Below are positions 1-7,660 of a stretch of DNA of 11,908 nt, in pieces. The stretch is from Weeksellaceae bacterium (GTDB taxonomy: Bacteria; Bacteroidota; Bacteroidia; Flavobacteriales; Weeksellaceae): NCBI GenBank assembly GCA_028694715.1, contig JAQVKJ010000014.1, positions 1 to 11,908 of the forward strand. Direction: 5' to 3'. A program made the position numbers and the translations under genes. Position 1 is the stretch's first letter. The number at the start of each line of letters is the position of its first letter. The notes under the pieces are model-generated. The model was not told the DNA's origin. It searched no databases and was given only the letters and a program-made list of their open reading frames with translations.

Positions 1-1
1 T

Positions 2-628
2 GATAGAAATTTGGTTCCGGGTGAAATCGGCTGCTACCTTAGTCATGTCAAAACCATGGAGAACTTTTTGAAAAGTGATTATGATTATGCGTTTATTGTT
101 GAAGATGATGCGATTCTGCCCGAAAATCTGAAGCAAATTATTGAAGAGAGTTTGTCACAATACAAAGAACTGGAAGAGAAATACCGTTGGGATGTACTCA
201 AACTCAACAGCAGAAGGAGATACATAAAAATAAAAGATGTAAAGAACACAAATCATTTCATCGGTGTATGTGGAACAAGTATTCCCATTACCACCATTGC
301 TGCTGTTTGGACTAGAAATGCCGCTGAAAAATTTCTGTCAAAAACATTTGTAAACAACAAAGTCATCATAAAAAGGCCCATAGATTGTGAATTGCAGCAT
401 CCGTGGGAATACGATTTGATGATACTTAATTTACTGCCTTCATTGATCAAAGGTGTGCCAGGGATTTCTCAGATTCAGCATGACCCTTCGCTGAGAAAAG
501 CAAAACTTTTCAGACAAATCATTTATGAACTGAAGAGAATCATCCCTAAATACAATTACTATATTTCAAATTTTGGGTTCAAATCGTTTTGGGAAAGTTT
601 TGTGATGAAGAAAACACCAAAAATCTAA
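2..628 (+). CDS. Glycosyltransferase family 25 (LPS/glycan biosynthesis), 5'-truncated
   Basis: The reading frame is open to the left edge (in-frame codons from base 2 read DRNLVPGEIGCYLSH), so the start lies outside the window and the apparent TTG at 11 is not a real start. GEIGCYLSH followed about 20 residues later by FIVEDDA is the signature of GT25 enzymes, which transfer sugars (often galactose) onto lipopolysaccharide or other surface glycans in the cytoplasm; the EDD segment is the expected nucleotide-sugar/metal site. A later DLMILNLLPSLIKGVPGISQIQHDPS stretch fits the family's C-terminal part. The family is usually about 250 residues, so roughly the first 50-80 residues are missing. 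It ends 31 bp before the convergent rpiB stop. The acceptor and donor cannot be told from the sequence. No neighbouring glycan genes are visible on this side. Confidence 0.85.
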   Translation, partial: DRNLVPGEIGCYLSHVKTMENFLKSDYDYAFIVEDDAILPENLKQIIEESLSQYKELEEKYRWDVLKLNSRRRYIKIKDVKNTNHFIGVCGTSIPITTIAAVWTRNAAEKFLSKTFVNNKVIIKRPIDCELQHPWEYDLMILNLLPSLIKGVPGISQIQHDPSLRKAKLFRQIIYELKRIIPKYNYYISNFGFKSFWESFVMKKTPKI

Positions 629-659
629 ATTGAAGATAGTTATAAAAAAAAAATTGGAA

Positions 660-1091
660 TCAGGAACAAGAGATTTTATTCACTCTTTTTTCATGTCTTC
701 CACCTTCATATTGGGTATTAAAAAAAACTTCAATCATTTCTATGGCATATTCATAAGCCACAAATCTGGCTGGAAATGCAATGATATTTGCGTTGTTGTG
801 TTGCCTGCTAAGTCTTGCAATATCGGAATTCCAACAAAGTGCACAACGAATTCCTTGGTGTTTGTTGGCACTCATGCTCACACCCTGCCCGCTACCGCAG
901 AGTAAAATTCCGTAATCTACATTTTTGTTCTCAACTGATTCTGAAACCGGATGTGCAAAATCCGGATAATCTACTGAATCTGTAGAAAAAGCACCGAAGT
1001 CTTCAACTTCAATCCCTTTGCCTTTCAAGTATTCAATAATCTTTGCTTTGTATTCAAATCCCGCATGATCCGAGCCTATTGCTACTTTCAT
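660..1091 (-). CDS. rpiB: Ribose-5-phosphate isomerase B (RpiB/LacAB family)
   Basis: Interconverts ribose 5-phosphate and ribulose 5-phosphate in the cytoplasmic non-oxidative pentose phosphate pathway. From the start at 1091 the protein is 143 residues, the usual size. Visible family motifs are SDHAGFEYK (7-15), DYPDFA (41-46), GILLCGSGQGVSMSANK (61-77) with the catalytic Cys65, and SRQHNNAN (95-102) with His98 in the position of the ring-opening/phosphate-binding His. I chose the ATG at 1091 because MKVAIGSDHAG is the canonical N-terminus; the ATG at 1109 would add six non-conserved residues. The tail after the isomerase core (GGRHEKRVNKISCS) is ordinary for Bacteroidota. It is divergent from pgk across a long AT-rich gap and convergent with the GT25 gene. 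Confidence 0.95.
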   Translation of the reverse strand: MKVAIGSDHAGFEYKAKIIEYLKGKGIEVEDFGAFSTDSVDYPDFAHPVSESVENKNVDYGILLCGSGQGVSMSANKHQGIRCALCWNSDIARLSRQHNNANIIAFPARFVAYEYAIEMIEVFFNTQYEGGRHEKRVNKISCS

Positions 1092-1352
1092 ATTTTTACT
1101 TATTAACATCCTTATTTCATTAAAAAATCTAATTCATTTATATTCAACCCTGTCAGAAATTAAAAAAATGTTAATAAATCGTCCATTAATTTTAACAGAA
1201 TTGTTACAGAATATTTTGCTTTTATTCAAACTGTTTTTGTATAAAAAAATCAATCAAAATCAAGTAAAACTTTTCATTTCGGCATAATTCTTATTCACAG
1301 ATTTATCGTCAGTAGCCAGCCGGTAATTTATCAAAAAATAAAACTTTCAACA

Positions 1353-1371
1353 ATTAACAAAGTATGTTAAT
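1353..1371. repeat. Perfect 7-bp inverted repeat, operator-like
   Basis: ATTAACA, five bases, then TGTTAAT: perfect 7-bp arms in the rpiB-pgk gap. The core TTAACA/TGTTAA recurs at 1103-1108, 1169-1174, 1192-1197 and 1418-1423, six occurrences in about 320 bp including both arms here. A weaker inverted repeat (TAACA/TGTTA) lies at 1193-1206. It could be a binding site for a dimeric regulator or part of the DnaA-box-like cluster; the AT-richness makes chance partly plausible. Confidence 0.4.
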
Positions 1372-1554
1372 AATGAGCCAAGCATTTCATTTTAAAGCAA
1401 AAATACAAAATCAATTTTGTTAATGGCGCATTGATAAAATTATCTCCCTATTATTTATCCACATATCAACAGTGCTATATATACATCATTGTTTTTTTTA
1501 TAAATTTTTTAAAATATTATATGATGATAATGGTATTGTGCAAAACAAAAATTT

Positions 1555-1581
1555 TTGATGAAAATTTATTGCTTATTTTTG
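1555..1581 (+). promoter_or_regulatory. Bacteroidota-type promoter of pgk
   Basis: TATTTTTG at 1574-1581 matches the Bacteroidota -7 consensus TAnnTTTG. A TTG at 1555-1557 sits 16 bp upstream, close to the usual 17-23 bp spacing for the -33 element. The predicted transcript would start near 1588 and give a leader of about 25 nt before the pgk ATG. Confidence 0.6.
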
Positions 1582-1612
1582 TGTGCATTAAAAACACAGA
1601 GAATTTTATGTT

Positions 1613-2803
1613 ATGAAAACCATAGATGATTTTGATTTCAAAAATAAGAAAGTTTTAATAAGAGTTGATTTTAATGTACCCCAGGACGAACATCTAAAAG
1701 TAACAGACGACACCAGAATCAGGGCTTCAGAACCAAGTATTCGAAAAGTTTTGAAAGATGGTGGTGCGGTCATTTTGATGACCCATTTGGGCCGACCAAA
1801 AAACGGTGTGGAAGATAAATTTTCTCTCAAACATATCGCCTACAAGGTGAGTGAAGTATTGGGTGTAGATGTAAAAGTCGCCAACGGAATTGTGAATGAA
1901 GACGCCCAAAAAAAAGCAGCAGAATTGAAATACGGAGAAGTTTTGATGTTGGAAAACCTAAGATTCAACAAAGAGGAAGCTGCGGGTGATTATGAATTAG
2001 CAAGAAGATTGGCAGCCATGGGTGATTTTTATATCAATGACGCATTTGGAACAGCACACAGAAAACATGTGTCCACAGCTGTACTTGCAGAATTTTTTCC
2101 GAATGCAAAATGTTTTGGTTACCTGATGAGCCACGAATTGGATGCCATCAATACAATTCTGAAAACAGGCAAACACCCTGTCACTGCCATTATTGGAGGC
2201 GCAAAGGTTTCATCTAAAATTACAATAATAGAAAATATATTGCAGGCGGTCGATAATTTAATCATCGGTGGTGCAATGACTTATACTTTTGTGAAAGCAA
2301 AAGGCGGAAAAATAGGTAATTCACTGGTGGAAGAAGACAAGTTGGAACTTGCGTTGGAAATAATTGAAAAATGCAAACAAAATCAAGTGAATTTATATTT
2401 GCCAGTGGACAATGTTGTGGCCAACGATTTCAACAATGATGCAAAAACCCAAATCACAGCGGTGGATGAAATTCCGGAAGCTTGGATGGGATTGGATGTG
2501 GGTCCCGAAACCAATAAATTATTTGCTACCGTAATTTCAAATTCCAATACAATTTTATGGAACGGTCCCATCGGGGTATTTGAAATGGAGAATTTTGCCG
2601 AAGGAACTAAAAAATTAGGAGAAGCCATAGCGGAAGCTACTAAAAATGGAGCATTTTCATTGGTGGGCGGAGGTGATTCAGCAGCTTTTGTGAAACAATA
2701 CGGTTTTGCAGACAAGGTAAGTTATGTATCTACGGGTGGAGGCGCCATGTTGGAGAGTTTAGAAGGAAAGGAATTGCCCGGAGTGAAAGCGATGATGGAC
2801 TAA
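1613..2803 (+). CDS. pgk: Phosphoglycerate kinase
   Basis: Transfers the acyl phosphate of 1,3-bisphosphoglycerate to ADP, giving ATP and 3-phosphoglycerate in cytoplasmic glycolysis. The 396-residue length is normal for a bacterial PGK. Substrate-side motifs RVDFNVP (17-23) and HLGRPK (58-63) are present, as are [11 protein letters not shown] and [11 protein letters not shown] in the N-terminal domain. The C-terminal nucleotide domain has [30 protein letters not shown] (352-359) and STGGGAM (373-379). The start at 1613 follows the promoter with a short leader, and [21 protein letters not shown] is the expected N-terminus. It stands alone in its transcription unit and its stop codon lies 4 bp from the stop of convergent ribF, with no intrinsic terminator between them. 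Confidence 0.98.
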   Translation: MKTIDDFDFKNKKVLIRVDFNVPQDEHLKVTDDTRIRASEPSIRKVLKDGGAVILMTHLGRPKNGVEDKFSLKHIAYKVSEVLGVDVKVANGIVNEDAQKKAAELKYGEVLMLENLRFNKEEAAGDYELARRLAAMGDFYINDAFGTAHRKHVSTAVLAEFFPNAKCFGYLMSHELDAINTILKTGKHPVTAIIGGAKVSSKITIIENILQAVDNLIIGGAMTYTFVKAKGGKIGNSLVEEDKLELALEIIEKCKQNQVNLYLPVDNVVANDFNNDAKTQITAVDEIPEAWMGLDVGPETNKLFATVISNSNTILWNGPIGVFEMENFAEGTKKLGEAIAEATKNGAFSLVGGGDSAAFVKQYGFADKVSYVSTGGGAMLESLEGKELPGVKAMMD

Positions 2804-2807
2804 TTTA

Positions 2808-3737
2808 TTAAATATCCCATTCAAAGTTTTCTGCTTGGGCCTTGTCTGAATCCATTTGCTGAACCAATTGCAATACGGAATCAAATTTTTGGTCATCTCT
2901 GATTTTTTTTAAAAATTCTATCTCCAAAGTTTCGTTATAAATATCACGGTCAAAATCGAGAATATAAACTTCTGTTCTTTTTTCATTGGTTCGGCTGATT
3001 GTAGGTCTTGTACCAATGCTTAACAAACCTTTGAAGCTTTCTTCTCCCAACAAAACCTTGACGATGTAAACGCCGTTTCCGGGAATCAGTTTGTAGGAAG
3101 ATGTTTTTAAATTTGCAGTAGGATAGCCCAATGTTCTGCCTATTTTATCACCATGAATCACCTTGCCTCTCAAACTGTAATTTCTATTAAGTCCTAAGCC
3201 TGCAAGTTCAATATTTCCTTCCAAAAGAGCATTTCTGATTTGTGTGGAACTAACGAGGTGACCATTCGCTTGAATTTCATTGATTTTAATACAGTTGAAA
3301 TCAAAAATTTTTGCCAACCGACTGAGTTCATCATAATTTCCAGAACGATTTTTTCCAAAATGATGGTCATAACCAATCACCATGCTGTGTATTCCGATTT
3401 CTTCTTTCAAAAGTTTTACAAATTCTTCTGCATTGAGTTGTGAAAATTCTTTTGTAAAAGGATGTATGATGAGGTTTTGGAGGCCATATTTTTCAAGTAA
3501 TTCCTTTTTTTCATCCAGCGTTGTAAGCAATTGCAGGCTTTCAGCACCTTTGTTGAGCGTAATTCTGGGATGGGGTTCAAAAGTCAGTAAAACGCTCTCA
3601 CCACCCACTTCACAAGCCATTTGATTAAGTTGATTGATAATTGCTTGGTGACCGATATGGATACCGTCATAAACACCCAATGTAAGCACGGGTTTATGAA
3701 TGTTTTTGGCGGCTGAAATGTTTTGAATAATTTTCAT
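2808..3737 (-). CDS. ribF: Bifunctional riboflavin kinase / FAD synthetase
   Basis: Phosphorylates riboflavin to FMN and adenylylates FMN to FAD in the cytoplasm. From the start at 3737 the protein is 309 residues, the usual length. The N-terminal nucleotidylyltransferase domain shows LGVYDGIHIGHQ (20-31, HIGH motif 27-30), GYDHHFGKNRSGN (122-134) and VSSTQIR (162-168). The C-terminal flavokinase domain begins near 187 and has GDKIGRTLGYPTANL (196-210) with the PTAN nucleotide/metal motif, then PGNGVYIVKV, IGTRPTI and the late EIEFLKKIRDDQKF. An upstream ATG at 3788 would add 17 residues with no family match and would place the start upstream of the candidate -7 box at 3744-3751, so 3737 is preferred. 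It is convergent with pgk, which it nearly abuts. Confidence 0.95.
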   Translation of the reverse strand: MKIIQNISAAKNIHKPVLTLGVYDGIHIGHQAIINQLNQMACEVGGESVLLTFEPHPRITLNKGAESLQLLTTLDEKKELLEKYGLQNLIIHPFTKEFSQLNAEEFVKLLKEEIGIHSMVIGYDHHFGKNRSGNYDELSRLAKIFDFNCIKINEIQANGHLVSSTQIRNALLEGNIELAGLGLNRNYSLRGKVIHGDKIGRTLGYPTANLKTSSYKLIPGNGVYIVKVLLGEESFKGLLSIGTRPTISRTNEKRTEVYILDFDRDIYNETLEIEFLKKIRDDQKFDSVLQLVQQMDSDKAQAENFEWDI

Positions 3738-3743
3738 CGCCCG

Positions 3744-3751
3744 CAAAGTTA
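3744..3751 (-). promoter_or_regulatory. Candidate -7 box upstream of ribF
   Basis: On the minus strand TAACTTTG matches TAnnTTTG, only 6 nt before the chosen ATG. No TTG sits at the normal -33 distance. If used, transcription would start at about the start codon, giving a leaderless or nearly leaderless mRNA. It may be a chance match. Confidence 0.3.
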
Positions 3752-3817
3752 AACCATCTGTATGGATTCTTTTGAGAAATGAACTCAATTCCGGATAGAT
3801 TCACTGGAAATCTACTT

Positions 3818-4624
3818 TTATGTTGATTTGAATTCAATTATTGTTTTCATTTTCTTGCCGGCCATGTTCATCTGCATATTCATTTGTCCGTCTTTTGTCA
3901 TACCCGTTTTTCTGTCAAGTTGATAAACACCATCAATTTCGCTTGGATTTTCTCCATCGTTAGTATTGATGAAGCCTTTGACTTTGATTTGTACTGCGTC
4001 CACAGTAATTTTATCGATGGTCATGGTCATGTCAAGTTCACCGTAGTTTTCTACTTGTTTTTTGGCCGTCCAGCTGTCGCCCATTCCCACAGCTTGTTCG
4101 GGTAATGGAACTGCAAATGAACTCAGGTCTCCTGTTTGCTCTTTTGTGATATTCCCTGGCAGATGCATTTCAATCAGCCTTCCCATTTGATCCATTTTCA
4201 TAAAAACAGGCTTTTCCAAAAGTGCTTTCATCTGCCCGTCTAATATTGCACTCATAGAATTTTGTTCATTAGATTCGGAGTCGTACTCCATTTCCATTGC
4301 ACCTGCCCGAATGCTCATTTTCATCGATTTGTATCTCATTTCAAAAGTGTTGACCGTATCTTGCTGATCGACCACACTCACATCCATTTTTGACACCATA
4401 TTGACACTCATTTCATCTTCCTCATCCTCCGATTTCACATTGAGCGTAACAGTCATGTGTTGGGTGGTTCCCTGTGGCGGTTTCAAACGAATCAGAACTT
4501 TATCACCAGAACCCTCCGAACTACTTTCAATGGAAAGTTTCTCATTGCTTGGATTTTCGGTTCGTGTGTTGCAACTGCTCAACGCAATGAGACAAGGAAC
4601 CAGAATCCAAATTAATTTTTTCAT
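3818..4624 (-). CDS. Methionine-rich periplasmic lipoprotein, DUF6263-like
   Basis: A 268-residue protein with a lipoprotein signal peptide: basic MKK, a hydrophobic stretch, then lipobox LSSC with Cys18. The residues after the Cys (NTRTEN) lack the acidic surface-export signal of Bacteroidota lipoproteins, so it probably stays on the periplasmic face. The body is predicted beta-rich, with conserved-looking phrases such as MDQMGRLIEM, LPEQAVGMGDSWTA and DGVYQLDRKTGMTKDGQ. These resemble the Bacteroidota DUF6263 family as I remember it; that assignment is tentative and the function is unknown. It is strikingly rich in Met (about 25 of 268), including an alternating run near 247-259. A strong terminator lies between it and the btuB-btuG operon, so it is likely transcribed separately, and its own promoter is weak by eye. 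Confidence 0.85.
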   Translation of the reverse strand: MKKLIWILVPCLIALSSCNTRTENPSNEKLSIESSSEGSGDKVLIRLKPPQGTTQHMTVTLNVKSEDEEDEMSVNMVSKMDVSVVDQQDTVNTFEMRYKSMKMSIRAGAMEMEYDSESNEQNSMSAILDGQMKALLEKPVFMKMDQMGRLIEMHLPGNITKEQTGDLSSFAVPLPEQAVGMGDSWTAKKQVENYGELDMTMTIDKITVDAVQIKVKGFINTNDGENPSEIDGVYQLDRKTGMTKDGQMNMQMNMAGKKMKTIIEFKST

Positions 4625-4637
4625 AATTGTTCATTTA

Positions 4638-4645
4638 AGAAAGTA
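4638..4645 (-). promoter_or_regulatory. Candidate -7 box of the DUF6263-like lipoprotein gene
   Basis: The minus strand reads TACTTTCT, 13 nt before the ATG at 4624. It matches TAnnTTT but lacks the final G, and resembles the TACTTTCG boxes before the secreted M28 genes. The position downstream of the terminator at 4662-4696 fits a separate promoter. Weak evidence on its own. Confidence 0.3.
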
Positions 4646-4661
4646 CAATATACGGCAAATA

Positions 4662-4696
4662 AAAAAACTGCCGAAAAATATTTTCGGCAGTTTTTT
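4662..4696 (-). terminator. Intrinsic terminator of the btuB-btuG operon
   Basis: Perfect 10-bp stem CTGCCGAAAA/TTTTCGGCAG (4668-4677 and 4681-4690) with a 3-nt loop, flanked by A and T runs that extend the pairing and supply a U tract on either strand. It lies 21 bp past the stop of the beta-propeller lipoprotein gene and upstream of the next lipoprotein gene. That marks the end of the riboswitch-controlled transcript. Confidence 0.92.
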
Positions 4697-4716
4697 GAGG
4701 ACCGAAACAAACAAAT

Positions 4717-5793
4717 TCAATTATTGAATCCAAAATCATTGGGAAGCAAACCGGCATTATAAACATTCTCCAATTCACCCGAGCTTTTATAAACCAATAC
4801 CCTGCCGTCAGAAATATAATCTACCGCATCTGCCACATAGATTTTTCCCTTATTCACCCCCAAACCATATATTCCGTAAACGCCTTGATCCGCAGTCGAG
4901 AACAGAAGATTTGAAAGAGAAACATCAATCAAATCGGCAGCATACACAAGGTCTCCATCACTGTAAAATAGCTGACTTCCGTCGGTGACCAGATGATTGG
5001 GATGGCTACCGACAGCAAATGTTTCCTGCGAAATTTCAATATCTGTCAGTGCATCGATGGCAGTCAGACCGCCAAGAGTCTCTTCTCCCGTCCAGCTTTC
5101 TTTTCCACTACAAAGCACATAAACAACATCATAAGCCACCGCCATGGAAGCCGGAACATCATGAACCTGAATGGTTTTGATAACATTTTGGCTAGAAGTA
5201 CTGATGACAGCAACCGTATTTCCAAATCCCCAACCGCCGTTTTGTGCCACGAAAAGTTTGCCGTTGGCAGCAACGATTTGTTCGGGTCCTTCCGTCACAG
5301 GAATGGTAGAACTCACAGTATAATTTTCAAGGTTCACAACCGCTACAAAATCATCGTCAGGATCCGCAGGATTTCCCCAGTTGGTGACATAACCTTTGTC
5401 GCCCGAAATGGTCATGTATCTTGGATTAACCAAACCCGAACTGATCGTTCCCACTTTTTCAAAAGTAAAGCGGTTCAAAACTTCAATTTTACCGGAACCG
5501 TTGATTACTATATAAGCCAAATCACCGTCCATATATATGCTCTGCGCAACATCGCCCAATGGCTCACCGTTGACCAGCGAATAAATGTCGTGGGTCATAA
5601 CTCCTTCATTGGATAGAAAACTCACCGATGAATTGGCAGCACCAAAATTGCCTTCGTTCAGAACAAAGACTCCATTTTCAAAAGGATAGTCGATGCCTCC
5701 GGATGGCGTTGAATCATCGTCACTGCTGCATGAGGTCAAAAAGAGTACTGCAAGACAAAGTCCTGTACTCAATACTTTGTTTAATTTTTTCAT
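4717..5793 (-). CDS. BtuG-like beta-propeller surface lipoprotein (YncE/DUF5074-like)
   Basis: A 358-residue lipoprotein with signal peptide and lipobox LTSC (Cys22), followed at once by SSDDD. That fits the Ser/Asp-rich export signal that sends Bacteroidota lipoproteins to the cell surface. The body shows repeated propeller-blade phrases: FVLNEGNFG near the N-terminus, IEVLNRFTFEKVGTI, VAVVNLENYTVSSTIPV, VAVISTSSQNVIKTIQV, and so on, as in YncE-like seven-bladed propellers. The gene starts 3 nt after the stop of the TonB receptor under a cobalamin riboswitch. In Bacteroides thetaiotaomicron the surface propeller lipoprotein BtuG binds B12 very tightly and caps BtuB. By fold, localisation signal and context this protein probably does the same job; direct orthology is an inference. 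The operon ends at the terminator 4662-4696. Confidence 0.85.
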   Translation of the reverse strand: MKKLNKVLSTGLCLAVLFLTSCSSDDDSTPSGGIDYPFENGVFVLNEGNFGAANSSVSFLSNEGVMTHDIYSLVNGEPLGDVAQSIYMDGDLAYIVINGSGKIEVLNRFTFEKVGTISSGLVNPRYMTISGDKGYVTNWGNPADPDDDFVAVVNLENYTVSSTIPVTEGPEQIVAANGKLFVAQNGGWGFGNTVAVISTSSQNVIKTIQVHDVPASMAVAYDVVYVLCSGKESWTGEETLGGLTAIDALTDIEISQETFAVGSHPNHLVTDGSQLFYSDGDLVYAADLIDVSLSNLLFSTADQGVYGIYGLGVNKGKIYVADAVDYISDGRVLVYKSSGELENVYNAGLLPNDFGFNN

Positions 5794-5796
5794 TTG

Positions 5797-7611
5797 TTAA
5801 AATTTTAAATTGATATATACATTATAATTTTTTCCCGGCATTTGTCGGTTCATCACATTCTGGTATGCCTCATTCCATAAATTTCGTACTTGAATGCCAA
5901 GATTGAAATTGCGCTCCAGGCCGAAATTCCATTCTATACCCAGATTTGAAAGCTGGTAATCGCCAAGCTTTCTGGTGTTTTTAGAATCTGTGTAAACCTC
6001 TCCGTTGTACATCCACTGATAATAAGTCGAGAATCTTTTGTGGGAATAACCTACAGAAGCAGTGGCTTTATGAAAAGGAACATAAATCAATTGTTTTTTT
6101 AAGATTTCATTCATTGATTGGGTATATGCGTAACTCAAATCCAAATCCAAGTGATGGTGATTCAGTTGCCAATCATACCCAAGCAATACTTCAATTCCTT
6201 TTATTTTAACTTTTCCTACATTTTCGGGCACAGAAATGCTGCCTGCTGGGATCCACTGTATCAGCTCAGAAACACGGTTGTAGTAGGCATTCAAATGGAT
6301 TTTTAAGTTTTTTATTGTCAGCTGATTTGAGATTTCAAACTGAGAGGAAAGCTCTGGCTTCAAATCGGGATTTCCGCTGCCCGGCCAGAACAAATCATTG
6401 AAGGTAGGCATTCTGAAATTTTTTGAAGTATTGAAACCGACTTCATAGAATGGAAGCACTTGCCAACTGAGTGCCAGAGAATAAAGAAAAGGCGGTTGAT
6501 AACTGTCAGAAAATTCCTTACGAATACTTGCTTCATAAATCAGACTTCTCCACAATCTGTGTTTGAACAGCAAACCTGCCGAAGCGGTATTTCGTTTTGC
6601 AAAAACAATGCTGGAACCCTTGGTTTCTGTATAATCATAATCTGCCACCAAACCCCACTGAATATTTTTTATTTTGTAATTGAAATCGTACTTTGCTATC
6701 CAGCTCTCAGCACTTCCGTGTTCGTATAGATTTGAATGAATGTTGGGATAATACCTGAAATTTTCGCTCAGCTGCACCAATTTTAAATCAGAAAATATTC
6801 TCCCCGATTTTGCACGCCATTCCAACATGCTTCTGCTATTGTAATCATGGTATGCGGTCGGGAGTGCATTGGGAGAAATCAATGAAAATTGACGCTCACC
6901 GTCAAAAATGTTTCCCATCATCCTCAATTCATTTTTGGAATTGATTCTGTATGCAGCTGCCACACTAATGCTGTTGTTGTAATATTTTCCGTTCAGATTT
7001 TTTTGATTGCTGTTCGGGTATTTGTAGTCATTGTCAGAACCCGCTCTGTTGAGGTTAAGCATCAGACTGATTTGTTCATCCGACCAATTGGTTTTGAAAT
7101 TTGCAGCATAGGTGTCAAAGCTGCCGTAGGCAGTATAGAACTGACCCTCCAATCCTTTTTTGTATTTGAATTCATTGTTTAGGTGGACGCTTCCGCCTAT
7201 GGCACCGCTGCCGTAGGCAATGCTTCCACCGCCTGCCCGGATGATTAAATTGTCATATGTCAGTGGATTGACAGTATTGAAATCGGTTTGTCCGAGCATT
7301 CTTGAATTGATGTTGATACCGTTCCAGACAACGGCTGTCTGAGCTGCGGTGGTTCCTCTGAAAGCCGCCGAAGCAACCATGCCTGCTCCGTTTTCTTTCA
7401 GATAAATCAATGAATTAAAATTGAGCAGCGAGGTCAGTGAACTTCCGTTTCTTATCATGATTGAATCAGAAATCAATTGTTGTGCTCGGTTTTCTGAAAA
7501 ACTAAGATAGGCATCTGAAAGCCTGGCTTCTCCAAGTTGGATGGTGTCCTGTTGTGCACTGAGCCGAACAAGACAGCAAACGATAAACAGTAAAAGAGTT
7601 AATTTCTTCAT
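5797..7611 (-). CDS. btuB: TonB-dependent outer-membrane receptor, BtuB-like (cobalamin/corrinoid uptake)
   Basis: A 604-residue outer-membrane receptor, close to the ~614 of E. coli BtuB. The signal peptide is residues 1-19 (MKKLTLLLF...LSAQ), followed by DTIQLGEA at 22-29, a plausible TonB box. The plug domain covers about 30-145, with AAFRGTTAAQTAVVWNGI, LIIRAGGGSIAYGSGAIGGSV and a closing VHLNNEF. The rest is a barrel ending in NVYINLKF with a terminal Phe, and there is no SusC-type N-terminal carboxypeptidase-like domain. Substrate specificity is inferred from the cobalamin riboswitch directly upstream and the BtuG-like gene 3 nt downstream. I chose the ATG at 7611 because it starts a clean signal peptide; an ATG at 7644 would add 11 non-signal residues. 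The inner-membrane BtuCDF transporter is not in this window. Confidence 0.9.
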   Translation of the reverse strand: MKKLTLLLFIVCCLVRLSAQQDTIQLGEARLSDAYLSFSENRAQQLISDSIMIRNGSSLTSLLNFNSLIYLKENGAGMVASAAFRGTTAAQTAVVWNGININSRMLGQTDFNTVNPLTYDNLIIRAGGGSIAYGSGAIGGSVHLNNEFKYKKGLEGQFYTAYGSFDTYAANFKTNWSDEQISLMLNLNRAGSDNDYKYPNSNQKNLNGKYYNNSISVAAAYRINSKNELRMMGNIFDGERQFSLISPNALPTAYHDYNSRSMLEWRAKSGRIFSDLKLVQLSENFRYYPNIHSNLYEHGSAESWIAKYDFNYKIKNIQWGLVADYDYTETKGSSIVFAKRNTASAGLLFKHRLWRSLIYEASIRKEFSDSYQPPFLYSLALSWQVLPFYEVGFNTSKNFRMPTFNDLFWPGSGNPDLKPELSSQFEISNQLTIKNLKIHLNAYYNRVSELIQWIPAGSISVPENVGKVKIKGIEVLLGYDWQLNHHHLDLDLSYAYTQSMNEILKKQLIYVPFHKATASVGYSHKRFSTYYQWMYNGEVYTDSKNTRKLGDYQLSNLGIEWNFGLERNFNLGIQVRNLWNEAYQNVMNRQMPGKNYNVYINLKF

Positions 7612-7660
7612 AGTGTCCGTTGCTTTTCCGCCGAAAGCGTTCAAATTAAGGATTCAAGAA

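Larger units (their letters stand above)
1092..1612. other. Long AT-rich intergenic region with DnaA-box-like cluster (candidate oriC)
   Basis: About 520 bp between divergent rpiB and pgk, strongly AT-rich, with no credible gene. It contains one exact TTATCCACA (1455-1463, +) and one TTATTCACA (1291-1299, +). Four nonamers are one mismatch from TTATNCACA: TTATTAACA at 1100-1108 (+), the same on the minus strand at 1169-1177 and 1365-1373, and TAATGCACA on the minus strand at 1582-1590. A very AT-rich tract with a T run spans about 1487-1531, directly right of the exact box, as a DNA-unwinding element would. Known: DnaA binds TTATNCACA, and origins combine several boxes with an AT-rich element. 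Inference: origin or DnaA-controlled promoter region. Against it: no dnaA, dnaN or gidA gene is near. An alternative is an operator array for rpiB/pgk. Confidence 0.35.

Noticed and set aside
630..905. 91-codon ORF on the + strand after the GT25 gene
   Set aside because: It is antisense to the well-supported rpiB coding region.
1431..1616. 61-codon ORF on the + strand ending in an ATGA overlap with pgk
   Set aside because: It starts with TTG, lies in very AT-rich DNA, has a composition expected from such DNA, and contains the likely pgk promoter, so the overlap is probably chance.
4993..5616. 207-codon ORF on the + strand opposite the propeller lipoprotein gene
   Set aside because: It shadows a clear lipoprotein gene in an operon; its translation shows no signal, domain or promoter.
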